Below are positions 7,970 to 15,928 of a DNA stretch of 64,000 nt, one piece after another. The notes below the pieces were generated by a model. The model was given only the letters and a program-made list of their open reading frames with translations. It made no database searches and had not been told where the DNA came from. The stretch covers positions 1,490,001-1,554,000 of the forward strand of contig JAHBXF010000002.1 in assembly GCA_019636615.1 (NCBI GenBank), in the 5' to 3' direction. The translations under genes were made by a program, and so were the position numbers. The stretch comes from Phycisphaeraceae bacterium. GTDB lineage: Bacteria; Planctomycetota; Phycisphaerae; Phycisphaerales; UBA1924. Positions within the stretch are counted from its first letter, which is position 1. The number at the start of each line of letters is the position of its first letter.

Positions 7970-9512
7970 TGGCCTGGTTCTCCTGTTCCTCGTCGCGCCC
8001 GGGGGCGGACTCCTGTTGTGCGGTCGGGCCCACCGGCAGCCCGAGCTCCACCATGAGCGCAAGTTCCTTGGCACGCTGGCGAAGCTCGTCCTCCCAGTCG
8101 CGCCCCTGACGGGCGTACTCGTGGGCGAGCGTGGTGGTGTGGTTGGTCAGGCGCGTGGCCTGCGCGTTGGCTTCCTTGGCCGGGTCGACGTGCTCGACGC
8201 CATCCCAGAACCAGGTGTGCGGCATCGCCGCCCCGCGCACCCGCATGGACTGCGGGAGCAGGCCCTCGACGAGCGCGGCCTCGTCGAGCCAGGCCCTGAG
8301 CAGGCGGTCGAGGACCGCGAGCCGCAGGTGGTGCTGGTCGACACGCAGGCTCTTGAAGTACGTCTGGTGGTCGAGGCGGCCGCTGGCGTAGTTGTACCCC
8401 GAGGAGTTCCCCGCCGCGACGTTGAACGGCATGTTCAGGCAGCGGGCGATCTCGTTGAGGATCTCGCGCTTGAACTCGGCGTAGCTCGTGGTCGGCTGCT
8501 CGGCGTGGACCTGCCCGAGCTTCCAGCCGCCGGGGAGCACCGTCGCCATGCGCTTCTCGAGCTCGACTTCGTCCATCGGCTCCAGCGGATCGGCCTCACC
8601 GTTGGCCGGCGCGTCTGTGTAGAGCACCGCGGCGAAGTCGGCCGCGGTCTCGGCGGCCGCGATGACGGCGAGGGTGTACCGCCGCAGCTGCGCGAACAGC
8701 GGCAGCGCGGGGGTGATGTCCGGAACGCCCCGGAGCTGCCCCGGCCGGTCTGGCCGGAAGTAGTGCAGCACGCTGTTCGCCGGGAGCGTGTCGAACGCGG
8801 GCTCGGCACCCGCGCCCGAACCGGTCCAGATGCCCACGTCCCCCGGATGCTGGCGCAGCACGCGGTACGCGGCGGGGAGCCCGTACGCGTCGAGCACGAT
8901 CCCGTCCGCCTCGCTGGGCACCGCGCGAGCGCCCCGGGTCCACGGCAGGTGCGGCGACGCGACCTGCTCGGGTTCGATCAGTCGCAGGTCGAGCTTGACG
9001 GGCGAGTCGATGCCGGGGCTGCTGACCAAGAGCCCGAAGGCCTCGCCGCTCTCGGCGCGGGCCATCCGCATGGTGCGGAGCTTGCCGGGCAGGTCGATCG
9101 CCGCCCCCCACGCCTCGAACAGTTCCTCGACGCGGCGGTTGACCGCCGCGTCGTCGGTGAGCATCTGCAGCCGCGGGCCGGTGCCGACGGTGTCGTTGGC
9201 GAGCGTCAGGACGATGCCCTTGGCGTAGGAGTTGTTGGCGACCTCGTACCGGGCGCGATTGCGAAGGACTCGGCGGACCTCCGGGTTGATCGCGGCGTTG
9301 GGCGAGAGGCCGTCGGCGTTCGCCCAGTGCCTGCGGTTGTCGGCGGTCGTCTGCGCCGAGTCGAACTTGGCGACGACCGCGCGGCGGCCGCCGCCCGCCC
9401 AACGCGACCCGCGTCCGTGCGGGTCGGGTGGGCGCGACGCCGCCGGGGAGGGAGAGACCTCTCGCGTCCCGCGACCGACCCGGCTCATGATGTTGGCGAT
9501 AGCTTTCAGCAT
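7959..9512 (-). CDS. Phage portal protein (lambda gpB-like)
   Basis: A 517-residue protein, near the family's usual length. It forms the dodecameric channel for DNA packaging and head-tail attachment. Recognisable blocks are 'ARYEVANNSYAKGIVLTLAND', 'NRRVEELFEAWGAAIDLPGK', 'LIEPEQVASPH' and the signature 'CLNMPFNVAAGNSSGYNYASG', which is diagnostic for the lambda-type portal family. The C-terminus is a charged Glu/Arg/Gln tail. It lies between the terminase block and the protease-capsid gene, as expected. Confidence 0.9.
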   Translation of the reverse strand: MLKAIANIMSRVGRGTREVSPSPAASRPPDPHGRGSRWAGGGRRAVVAKFDSAQTTADNRRHWANADGLSPNAAINPEVRRVLRNRARYEVANNSYAKGIVLTLANDTVGTGPRLQMLTDDAAVNRRVEELFEAWGAAIDLPGKLRTMRMARAESGEAFGLLVSSPGIDSPVKLDLRLIEPEQVASPHLPWTRGARAVPSEADGIVLDAYGLPAAYRVLRQHPGDVGIWTGSGAGAEPAFDTLPANSVLHYFRPDRPGQLRGVPDITPALPLFAQLRRYTLAVIAAAETAADFAAVLYTDAPANGEADPLEPMDEVELEKRMATVLPGGWKLGQVHAEQPTTSYAEFKREILNEIARCLNMPFNVAAGNSSGYNYASGRLDHQTYFKSLRVDQHHLRLAVLDRLLRAWLDEAALVEGLLPQSMRVRGAAMPHTWFWDGVEHVDPAKEANAQATRLTNHTTTLAHEYARQGRDWEDELRQRAKELALMVELGLPVGPTAQQESAPGRDEEQENQANAV

Positions 9513-9527
9513 GGGCGTGAGATCGGG

Positions 9528-9734
9528 TCAGACGGATCCGGGGGGAACGATCTTGGCGAACTTGATGCCGAGGCCGGGCTTCCTCGCGGCGTCCTTGGAC
9601 GCGAGGTAGCGGTCGGCCTCGATCTGGTCCTTCAGCGGGTGCTGCTCGACGGACTGGCCGTCGACGGAGGCCTTGGCGGGTTGCTTGGTCGCCTCACGCA
9701 GGGCTTCGTCATCGCTGGAAGGATCGGGAAGCAC
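9528..9734 (-). CDS. Small head-tail joining-like protein in the gpW position
   Basis: A 68-residue acidic/basic protein from GTG 9734, with 'KASVDGQSVEQHPLKDQIEA', 'DRYLASKDAARK' and a C-terminal 'KIVPPGSV'. Its length equals lambda gpW and it sits between the terminase and portal genes, where gpW is encoded. A 'VDG-x-SV' strand followed by an 'EADRYL' helix is compatible with a gpW-like joining protein, but I do not see a decisive signature. Confidence 0.5.
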   Translation of the reverse strand: MLPDPSSDDEALREATKQPAKASVDGQSVEQHPLKDQIEADRYLASKDAARKPGLGIKFAKIVPPGSV

Positions 9735-9816
9735 ACCCGTACCTCTCTGATCCAGCCGACGGGATGTCGCGCGGAATGTGAGCGGCGAACCAAGATCGAC
9801 TACCGGTAGCGTGCGA

Positions 9817-10011
9817 TCACCCGACCGGACGCTCGACGGTCGTGACGCGTCGCCCGCAGTGTCGGCATTGCCTCCGGCGGCGAACAGCCCCGCTCGGGGC
9901 TCCGCGGGTGGAGAGCACCTCGAAGTGCTGGCATCCGCACTTCGGGCAGACCAGCCCCTTGGGCAGCGGGCTGGGAACGGGGCCGGGCTTGGGTGATGGC
10001 CTGATCGTCAT
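9817..10011 (-). CDS. Zinc-ribbon protein between terminase and portal genes
   Basis: A 64-residue protein starting at ATG 10011, overlapping the terminase TGA by 4 bp. A Pro-rich N-terminus (about 20 residues) is followed by a zinc ribbon: 'CPKCGCQHFEVL', a basic turn 'AVRRRRQ', then 'CRHCGRRVTTVERP'. The spacing and the closing 'RRVTTVE' resemble NrdR/Ogr-like ribbons, suggesting DNA or RNA-polymerase binding, possibly late-gene control or packaging. There is no ATP-cone as in full NrdR. Confidence 0.65.
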   Translation of the reverse strand: MTIRPSPKPGPVPSPLPKGLVCPKCGCQHFEVLSTRGAPSGAVRRRRQCRHCGRRVTTVERPVG

Positions 10012-12308
10012 CGCGAGCGCCCCTTCAGCGCTGAGAGCTTCAGCCGCGGCCTCGCGATGACTTTGGCGTCCGTCCCGAAGAGCACCGCCCCCTCCATCGA
10101 CGCCGCCACGGCGCAGCCGACCAAGCAGTCCAGCCAGTGGTTGTCCAGCCCCTCGACGCGGAGCTTCCATTCATCCACCGTGCGGCCACGCCCTTCGGTC
10201 CGGACCCGGTACTCGCTGGTCAGGTGCTCGGCCAGAAGCCGGTGGTGCTCGGGCTTGTGGCCGAACAGCGACAGCCCGCCCGGGTCGCCCATCGGCACGG
10301 CGAGCCGCGCATGCACGAACGACTTCCAGAAGTTCGTGTCGAAGAGCACGTGCCGCACGGCTCGTTTGCCGGTCACCACCGGGACGCGCCAGTTCAGCCC
10401 GACCCGCTCGCCCCGCTTGCGCTTGTAGTCGCTGAAAGGCAGGCTGCTCGCGCCGACGTAGCGGCCGTGGCTCGGCGTCAGCACACTGGCGTGCGGGCTC
10501 TGGCGGCAGAACTGGTAAACGACATCCGTGGATGACCCCCAGTTGGCGTCAATCAGGCAGCGGTCGATCCGCACCATCGCCCCGTCATCTCGCCGCCACT
10601 CGCGAGCCACCGTCGCTTCCACGAGCCGCTCGAGCCCGGCGTAGATCGCACCCTCGGCACCGGCGCGGACGGACGCTGCGCCGAGCGTCCGCTTGATCTC
10701 CCGAAGCGTGAAATAGGCTTGCTTCTGGTCCGGCTCGGTGCCGTAGTCGATGATGTGCCCCGTGAAGTCGTCCTCCCACGCCGCCACGAGGTAGAACAGG
10801 GCCTTGCCCTGCACGTCCACGAACATCGTCAGGTGCGAGCAACCGAGCGGGACGAGCCCTCGGGTGTGCCCGTGCACCTTGGCGGCGATCTGGTCGGCGC
10901 TCAGCAGGTCGTCGGCGACCTGGACTTCCGGGAGCGGTTCGTTCTGGTACTCCGCGAAGAACGCCGCCTCGTTCTGCAGCCGCAGGTTCATGGCGTGCTG
11001 CACGGCGGAGAGCTCGTCGTGGTTGAAACGCTCGGGCCAGGCTATAACCGCACCCGCGTCCATCTCCTCGCGCTGGGCCTTGTAGAACGCGGTTGCCTCT
11101 GCTCCTCCTCGATCGGCCTTGAGTCCCTCGGCTCGCAGGCGGGCGTACTCGGCCCACAGGCGGTCCGCGGTCGGGAACGAGTAGACCATCTTGGTCCGCT
11201 CGCCCTGCCACTGCGGGTGCTTGTCCCGATCGAGGATGCGGTCGGCCAGGTCGTCGGGCCGAACGACCGTCAACGTCATGAGCCCGGCGATCTTCTTGCC
11301 CGGACCGGCCAGCCCCAGAATAGCGCCGGCGAGGATCCGCTCGCGGTTGGCGCACTGCGACGGCGAGCGGGCGCTCTCGTCGGTCTGCGGGTCGTCGATC
11401 AGCACCAAGGAAGGACGCACGCTCACGCCGTCGACGCGCTTGTGCTTCATGCCGCGGATGCGGCCGGTGATCCCCGCGACGCGGATGATCGCGCCCGAAG
11501 CCGCCGAGCCCGGGATGGTCGGCAGCACGATCTCCCGGGCCGTCCAGCCGATGTGCGTCTGCTTGCCCTGGTAGAGCTGCCCTGAGGCTCGCTGGTGGAT
11601 GCCCTCGAGCGAGCGGATCGGATGGCAGACCTCCGGGAAGTCCGCGCCGAGGATCTCGCTGTTCTCCAGCTCCGCCTTGATCGACTCGAGCATCCCCGCC
11701 GCGTGCTCCTCGTCCGAGCCGATGAGCGCGACGAACTCGCGGTGCCCGTACAGCAGCGCCCAGAGGCACGCCACCTCGCACAGGCTGGTCTTGCCCGAGC
11801 CTCGCGGCATCGCCATCGCGAACAGCCCGCCCTCGAGCACCGCCTGCTCGATCTTGCCAATGACCTTCAGGTGGTCGTCCGACCACTTGAGGTGGAACGT
11901 CTGCCCGAAGTACGTCTCGCAGAAGTACCGGAAGTCCTTCGCGGCCCGGGCACGCCGCGCGGGATCAACGACGGGCGGCAACTCGCCGATGTCGCGGCCA
12001 GACAGCGAGAGCATGGCGTTGCGGAGCCGGGCCCGCTCCTTCATCGCCTCGTAGCCCGTGAGCCCCACCTTCTCCTCGGGCGTGCGGGCCGCCTCGGCCA
12101 GCGCCTCGTGCCGCGTCGTCACCAGCCACGCGACGTAACGGAACAGGTCGACCTTGCCAGCGTCACCATCCGCCGCTACACGGAACCCCGCGCGCGTGCG
12201 ATGTCGGTGGAGCTGCCGCTCGCTGATCACCTCACCGAGCGGGGTGCTGTTGAGCAGCCGCGCGAGTTCGCCGGGCTTGAGTTGGCGCGGGTCAATCGCC
12301 ACCAGCAC
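10008..12308 (-). CDS. Terminase large subunit with N-terminal DNA-binding-like extension
   Basis: A 766-residue packaging motor. The ATPase has Walker A 'PRGSGKTS' (about residue 170) and Walker B 'SLVLIDDPQTDES' (about 310). The C-terminal RNase H-like nuclease begins near 'HLTMFVDVQGKALFYLVAAW' with later acidic residues in 'RCLIDANWGSSTD'. The organisation is lambda gpA/GpA-like. The first about 70 residues carry a helix-turn-helix-like segment ending 'VDLFRYVAWLV', which matches the C-terminal part of the small gene just upstream ('VNLVHYAAWLV'). GTG 12308 is taken as start, with GTG 12302 an alternative; it overlaps the upstream gene by 17 bp. Confidence 0.9.
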   Translation of the reverse strand: MLVAIDPRQLKPGELARLLNSTPLGEVISERQLHRHRTRAGFRVAADGDAGKVDLFRYVAWLVTTRHEALAEAARTPEEKVGLTGYEAMKERARLRNAMLSLSGRDIGELPPVVDPARRARAAKDFRYFCETYFGQTFHLKWSDDHLKVIGKIEQAVLEGGLFAMAMPRGSGKTSLCEVACLWALLYGHREFVALIGSDEEHAAGMLESIKAELENSEILGADFPEVCHPIRSLEGIHQRASGQLYQGKQTHIGWTAREIVLPTIPGSAASGAIIRVAGITGRIRGMKHKRVDGVSVRPSLVLIDDPQTDESARSPSQCANRERILAGAILGLAGPGKKIAGLMTLTVVRPDDLADRILDRDKHPQWQGERTKMVYSFPTADRLWAEYARLRAEGLKADRGGAEATAFYKAQREEMDAGAVIAWPERFNHDELSAVQHAMNLRLQNEAAFFAEYQNEPLPEVQVADDLLSADQIAAKVHGHTRGLVPLGCSHLTMFVDVQGKALFYLVAAWEDDFTGHIIDYGTEPDQKQAYFTLREIKRTLGAASVRAGAEGAIYAGLERLVEATVAREWRRDDGAMVRIDRCLIDANWGSSTDVVYQFCRQSPHASVLTPSHGRYVGASSLPFSDYKRKRGERVGLNWRVPVVTGKRAVRHVLFDTNFWKSFVHARLAVPMGDPGGLSLFGHKPEHHRLLAEHLTSEYRVRTEGRGRTVDEWKLRVEGLDNHWLDCLVGCAVAASMEGAVLFGTDAKVIARPRLKLSALKGRSR

Positions 12309-12540
12309 CCCCCACAGACATCTCCTTCACGAGCCACGCGGCGTAGTGCACGAGGTTGACGGTGCCGTTCGCGTTCGTCGGCGCGCCCGCGTCGATGTCG
12401 GTGCGGAGCATCTCTTCGGTGACGGGCTTCCCGCCGATCCGGGTCAGCACCCGCGCGGCGTCCGCGACGCCAAGTGCGGCGGGGTTCAGCCGGGACATCC
12501 CCTGTGCATGCTCGGGACTAGGCGCGTGTTCGGGAGTCAT
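12292..12540 (-). CDS. Small HTH-type protein, terminase small-subunit candidate
   Basis: An 82-residue protein from ATG 12540. 'LGVADAARVLTRIGGKPVTEE' looks like a DNA-binding helix-turn-helix start, followed by 'DIDAGAPTNANGTVNLVHYAAWLVKEM'. It lies directly upstream of and overlaps the large terminase gene, the usual place of a small terminase subunit. Its second half matches the N-terminal extension of the large subunit, so the two share a domain. Confidence 0.6.
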   Translation of the reverse strand: MTPEHAPSPEHAQGMSRLNPAALGVADAARVLTRIGGKPVTEEMLRTDIDAGAPTNANGTVNLVHYAAWLVKEMSVGGAGGD

Positions 12541-12698
12541 CGCGGACCTCCCGCGCAGGGTTGCCCACATCGGCGGCGGACTTGCCCACATGTCGCGGAA
12601 TGACGGCGAACCCGCCGCGGTTTGCCTTGCCTTGTGGCGAATGTCATGGCTTCATGTGTCACAACGCGGGGCAAGCACCCGCGACGGAGACCACGAAC

Positions 12699-13019
12699 AT
12701 GAACGCCCCGCAGAACGCCAGGAAGAACACCAAGCCCAGCCTCGACGGGATCGCCAAGCAGAAGGCCCTCGACGCCGAGATGGAATGGGCCAAGGTCGAA
12801 CTGCTGCTGGAAACACTCGAGACCCGAAAGAGCGACAGCCTCGACTTCCACGAGATCCCGGTGTGGTCGATCCGCGACCTGGTCCGCCACGCCTTCGAGG
12901 CCGGGTACCGCGAAGGCCTGCACACCGGATACCGACAGGGACGAAGCGACGCGGCCCGCGAGGCCGCACGCGAGGAGGCACCGACCAGCCCCCGCAACCC
13001 CGAACTGCCGACGACCTGA
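12699..13019 (+). CDS. Small charged protein, first gene of plus-strand block
   Basis: A 106-residue protein starting at ATG 12699 with GGAG upstream (around 12685). The N-terminus is basic; the middle is helical ('AEMEWAKVELLLETLETRKSD'), then 'IPVWSIRDLVRHAFEAGYREG' and a Gly/Tyr/Arg-rich 'LHTGYRQGRSDAAREAAREE'. No domain is recognised. It opens a block of five small plus-strand genes opposed to the structural operon and is followed immediately by a hairpin that may end its transcript. Confidence 0.6.
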   Translation: MNAPQNARKNTKPSLDGIAKQKALDAEMEWAKVELLLETLETRKSDSLDFHEIPVWSIRDLVRHAFEAGYREGLHTGYRQGRSDAAREAAREEAPTSPRNPELPTT

Positions 13020-13040
13020 AGCCCGCGTAACGCGGGCTTC
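13018..13040 (+). terminator. Perfect hairpin overlapping the stop codon
   Basis: GAAGCCCGCG (13018-13027), loop TAA, then the exact complement CGCGGGCTTC (13031-13040), followed by GCTGTTTCC. The left arm begins at the second base of the preceding gene's TGA. The 10-bp GC stem looks like a factor-independent terminator or a transcript-end stabiliser, though the T tract is short. Confidence 0.65.
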
Positions 13041-13088
13041 GCTGTTTCCATGCGACGCCACGCCCCCGCCCACCAGAGAGGTACAGAC

Positions 13089-13352
13089 ATGAAGAAGCAC
13101 AACCGCACGCCCGCCCCCCAGCAACCGACCGCCGCAGAGACCTACGCCGCTCGCCGCGGCGACATCGCCCGGCTGATGGACGTCCTGCAGATGGAACTCG
13201 ACAAGCACGCTGAGGCCGCCAAGGCCGACCCGCTCAACTGGGGCCGCACCGGCGACCTCGGCAAGGTCCGCAGCGACCTGATCGACCTGGTCGGGTTCAT
13301 GAGCGGGATGGAACGCGAGCACGTCGAGGCCTTCCTGAACGACGCCGAGTGA
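13089..13352 (+). CDS. Small hypothetical phage protein
   Basis: An 87-residue protein from ATG 13089 behind AGAGAGG. It has a basic N-terminal tail, then two predicted amphipathic helices: 'YAARRGDIARLMDVLQMELD' and 'LGKVRSDLIDLVGFMSGMER'. There is no signal or membrane segment. The pattern is a small helical hairpin, often a nucleic-acid-associated or regulatory protein. No family is recognised. Confidence 0.6.
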   Translation: MKKHNRTPAPQQPTAAETYAARRGDIARLMDVLQMELDKHAEAAKADPLNWGRTGDLGKVRSDLIDLVGFMSGMEREHVEAFLNDAE

Positions 13353-13373
13353 CCGCCAACACGGAGACACGCC

Positions 13374-13658
13374 ATGAAGATCAAGCACATTGTCATCGAG
13401 GGAAGAGAGGAGGACATCACGGTGCGGGCCACGGCCGACGGCGCGGCCGCCAGCGTGGTCCGCATGAGCCGCGCCGAGGGCCGCCTCGACAAGGTCATCG
13501 CCGACTTCCGCCGCGATGAGAGCCGCGAGGCCCGCTACGCGAAGGCCGCCGAGGTGGCCAAGTACGTCTACGGCCGCGATCGCCGAGGACAGGCGGCCGC
13601 CACCAACTCGATGGTCCACGACGTCCTGAACGAGATCGAACGCATCGCGGGCTGCTGA
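13374..13658 (+). CDS. Small hypothetical phage protein
   Basis: A 94-residue protein starting 21 bases after the previous stop with GGAGAC upstream. A short beta region ('KIKHIVIEGREEDITVRA') is followed by helices 'SRAEGRLDKVIADFRRDE' and 'SMVHDVLNEIERIAGC'. It is probably part of the same small-gene set as its neighbours. Function unknown. Confidence 0.6.
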   Translation: MKIKHIVIEGREEDITVRATADGAAASVVRMSRAEGRLDKVIADFRRDESREARYAKAAEVAKYVYGRDRRGQAAATNSMVHDVLNEIERIAGC

Positions 13659-13757
13659 CCCCCACCCCGCCCACGCGGCGTCGCGAGAAACCGCGACGGC
13701 CACGCTTCCCCGCCGCAGCACGCGACGGGCTTTCCAACCCCCAGTTCGGAGATGACC

Positions 13758-14282
13758 ATGAGCACGAAGACCAAGAAGACCAGCAGCACCCCCGCGATGA
13801 AGCGAGCCGTCGGCCCCGGCGGCAAGCGCATCCCCAAGCGCAAGCCCGACGCCGCCGTGTCGAGCACTGAGCGCCGCCGGAAGGCGGCGCTCGCCGAGAT
13901 CAACGGCCGCCTCGAGGGCGGCAGGCAGGACCACGAGGTCCCCAGCGAGAAGGAGTCGGCCAACAACGCGAACGTTGAGGCGGCCGCCAAAGGCAAGACG
14001 GCCAATGGTGAAAAGGCACCGAAGACGCCGAAGGCCCCAAAGCCCAAGCGGGTCAGCGCCCTCGATGCCGCCGCCCAGGTGCTCGCCGCGAGCGAGGTGC
14101 CGATGCGGGCCAAGGAGATGATCGCCGCGATGGAGACCAAGGGCCTGTGGCGCTCCCCCGGCGGTAAGACGCCCGAGGCCACGCTGTACGCCGCCATCAT
14201 CCGCGAGATCGCCGCCAAGGGCACCGCGGCCCGGTTCAAGAAGCACGAGCGCGGCATCTTCGTCGCCGGGAAGGGAGCCTGA
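13758..14282 (+). CDS. HARE-HTH domain protein
   Basis: A 174-residue protein. The first about 95 residues are a disordered Lys/Ala/Pro/Thr-rich tail, and the C-terminus (about 100-174) is a HARE-HTH winged helix: 'VSALDAAAQVLAASEVPMRAK', 'EMIAAMETKGLW', 'GKTPEATLYAAIIREI' and 'FKKHERGIFVAG'. HARE-HTH domains (from ASXL, RNA polymerase delta and restriction enzymes) are thought to link chromatin or modified-DNA recognition to effectors. ATG 13758 has GGAG six bases upstream; another ATG lies at 13752. It could regulate the element or act with the nearby methyltransferase. Confidence 0.8.
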   Translation: MSTKTKKTSSTPAMKRAVGPGGKRIPKRKPDAAVSSTERRRKAALAEINGRLEGGRQDHEVPSEKESANNANVEAAAKGKTANGEKAPKTPKAPKPKRVSALDAAAQVLAASEVPMRAKEMIAAMETKGLWRSPGGKTPEATLYAAIIREIAAKGTAARFKKHERGIFVAGKGA

Positions 14283-14285
14283 GCC

Positions 14286-14543
14286 ATGACCGCGACGCCC
14301 GCCCCAAACCGCGAAGCGCAACTCGACGCCGTGCTCCAGGCCGCGCTCTACCTGCTCGGCGCTCGCCAAGACCAGATGCTCACTATCGAGGAGTGGACCG
14401 ACCTTGCGCGGGCGGTCGCCGCCTGCCAGGAGCGGAAGACCGCCGACTACCTGACCGAGCATGACCTCGAGGACATCGCCGAGCGCTACGCCCTCGAATG
14501 GGACGAAGCGGTCGACGGCCCGCTGCCGACCCTCGACGAGTGA
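14286..14543 (+). CDS. Small hypothetical phage protein
   Basis: An 85-residue acidic protein three bases after the HARE-HTH gene. It is helical throughout ('LDAVLQAALYLLGARQDQM', 'EWTDLARAVAACQERK') and ends in an acidic tail. It is the last gene of the plus-strand block and is followed by a strong hairpin terminator. No family is recognised. Confidence 0.6.
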   Translation: MTATPAPNREAQLDAVLQAALYLLGARQDQMLTIEEWTDLARAVAACQERKTADYLTEHDLEDIAERYALEWDEAVDGPLPTLDE

Positions 14544-14551
14544 GGCGCACA

Positions 14552-15928
14552 TCATACCTTGCTCCCAGCCGCGACACGGGTCGCGGCTTTCTCTTCGGCC
14601 ACAGCGTTCGAGCCAACCCGCTCCGCCTTGCGGCCCGTGAACTTCTCCCACCGCTGCACGATGACGTCGCAGTAGAGCGGGTCGAGTTCCATCAGGAACG
14701 CCCGCCGCCCCGTCATCTCCGCGCCGATCAGCGTGCTGCCGCTGCCGCCGAAGAGGTCGAGCACGTTCTCGCCCGGCCGCGAGGAGTACTCGATGGCGCG
14801 GCGGGCCAACTCGACGGGCTTCTCCGTCAGGTGGACCATGCTCTGCGGGTTCACCTTCTTGATGCTCCAGGTGTCGGGCACGTTGTTGGGACCGAAGAAG
14901 CGGTGCGCCGCGCCTTCCTTCCAGCCGTAGAAGCACCACTCGTGGTTGCCCATGAAGTCCTTGCGCGTCAGGACCGGGTGCTCCTTGATCCAGATCACCG
15001 CCTGGCTGAAGTACAACTCCATCGCCTTGAGCACCGGCGGGTAGTTGGCGCAGTTTGCATAGCCGCCCCAGATGTAGAAACCGCCGCCGGGGATCAGCAC
15101 GCGGGCGATGTTCCCAAACCACGCCGCGAGCAGCCGATCGAACTCCTGGTCGGACACGAAGTCGTTAGCCAGCGGCCGGTCCTTGGCCCGGAGCTTCTTG
15201 TGCGTCGGCTTGGACTTCTCGGGGTAGCGGTGCAGGTCCGCCGACTGCTGGTCGCCGGCGCTCGCGTCCTTGCGCTGCGTCGCCGTGAACGATGACAGCC
15301 CGGCCGCGATGGCGTTGTTGCTCCGCGGCTCGACCTTCACGTTGTACGGCGGATCCGTGTTGACCAGATGGATCGGTTGGCCGTCGAGCAGTCGGTCCAG
15401 GTCCTCAAGCTTGGACGAGTCGCCGCACATCAGGCGGTGGTTGCCCAGCACCCAGATGTCGCCAGGGACGGTGGTCGCGGCGTCGGGCGGCGCGGGCACG
15501 TCGTCGGGGTCGACGAGACCTTCGTTGCCGGCCGGAGCCATGATCGCCGCGAGGTCCTCGGCGCTGAAGCCCAGCAGCGCGAGATCGAAGTCGACACCCT
15601 TGAGGTCCGCCAGCTCGATGGGCAGCAGTTCCATGTCCCACGAGGTCAGCGACGCGACCTTGTTGTCGGCGATGCGCAGCGCCTTGACCTGGTCGGGCGT
15701 GAGGTCGTCGGCGCGGATCGTCGGCACGTCCTTCAGCCCGAGCTTCCGCGCCGCGCGGAGCCGCGTGTGCCCGGCGATGATGATGTTGTCCGCGTCGACC
15801 AGGATTGGGATCTTGAAGCCGAAGGCCTCGATGCTCTTGGCGACCGCGTCGATGGCGGCGTCGCTGATCGTGCGGGGGTTGCGGTCGTATTCCTTGACCG
15901 CGTCGATGGGGAGCGTCTCGATGTTCAT
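14552..15928 (-). CDS. ParB-domain DNA methyltransferase (beta class, N4/N6)
   Basis: A 458-residue enzyme that should transfer a methyl group from SAM to adenine N6 or cytosine N4. Residues about 1-95 are a ParB/Srx-like domain ('KEYDRNPRTISDAAIDAV', 'IIIAGHTRLRAARKLG'). The catalytic motif 'NTDPPYNV' (about 195-202) precedes a central region, and the SAM-binding 'VLDLFGGSGSTLIG' follows near 400, giving the order DPPY, target-recognition region, FGG. Phages use such orphan enzymes for anti-restriction or regulation; no cognate endonuclease is adjacent. ATG 15928 (MNIETLPID) is chosen over longer frames. Its 3' end encodes the terminator hairpin of the opposing operon. Confidence 0.9.
   Translation of the reverse strand: MNIETLPIDAVKEYDRNPRTISDAAIDAVAKSIEAFGFKIPILVDADNIIIAGHTRLRAARKLGLKDVPTIRADDLTPDQVKALRIADNKVASLTSWDMELLPIELADLKGVDFDLALLGFSAEDLAAIMAPAGNEGLVDPDDVPAPPDAATTVPGDIWVLGNHRLMCGDSSKLEDLDRLLDGQPIHLVNTDPPYNVKVEPRSNNAIAAGLSSFTATQRKDASAGDQQSADLHRYPEKSKPTHKKLRAKDRPLANDFVSDQEFDRLLAAWFGNIARVLIPGGGFYIWGGYANCANYPPVLKAMELYFSQAVIWIKEHPVLTRKDFMGNHEWCFYGWKEGAAHRFFGPNNVPDTWSIKKVNPQSMVHLTEKPVELARRAIEYSSRPGENVLDLFGGSGSTLIGAEMTGRRAFLMELDPLYCDVIVQRWEKFTGRKAERVGSNAVAEEKAATRVAAGSKV
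14567..14588 (+). terminator. Factor-independent terminator of the plus-strand block
   Basis: AGCCGCGAC (14567-14575), a 4-nt loop ACGG, then GTCGCGGCT (14580-14588), running into TTTCTCTT. The 9-bp stem lies entirely inside the 3' coding end of the convergent methyltransferase gene. Confidence 0.75.

Noticed and set aside
5756..8056. Long plus-strand open frame opposite the capsid gene
   Set aside because: Arg/Ala/Leu-rich composition typical of an antisense frame in GC-rich DNA, and opposite a clearly coding protease-capsid gene.
12537..15122. 861-codon minus-strand frame over the small plus-strand genes
   Set aside because: Arg/Gly/Leu-rich composition and no domain; the plus-strand genes have ribosome sites, spacing, terminators and a HARE-HTH domain.
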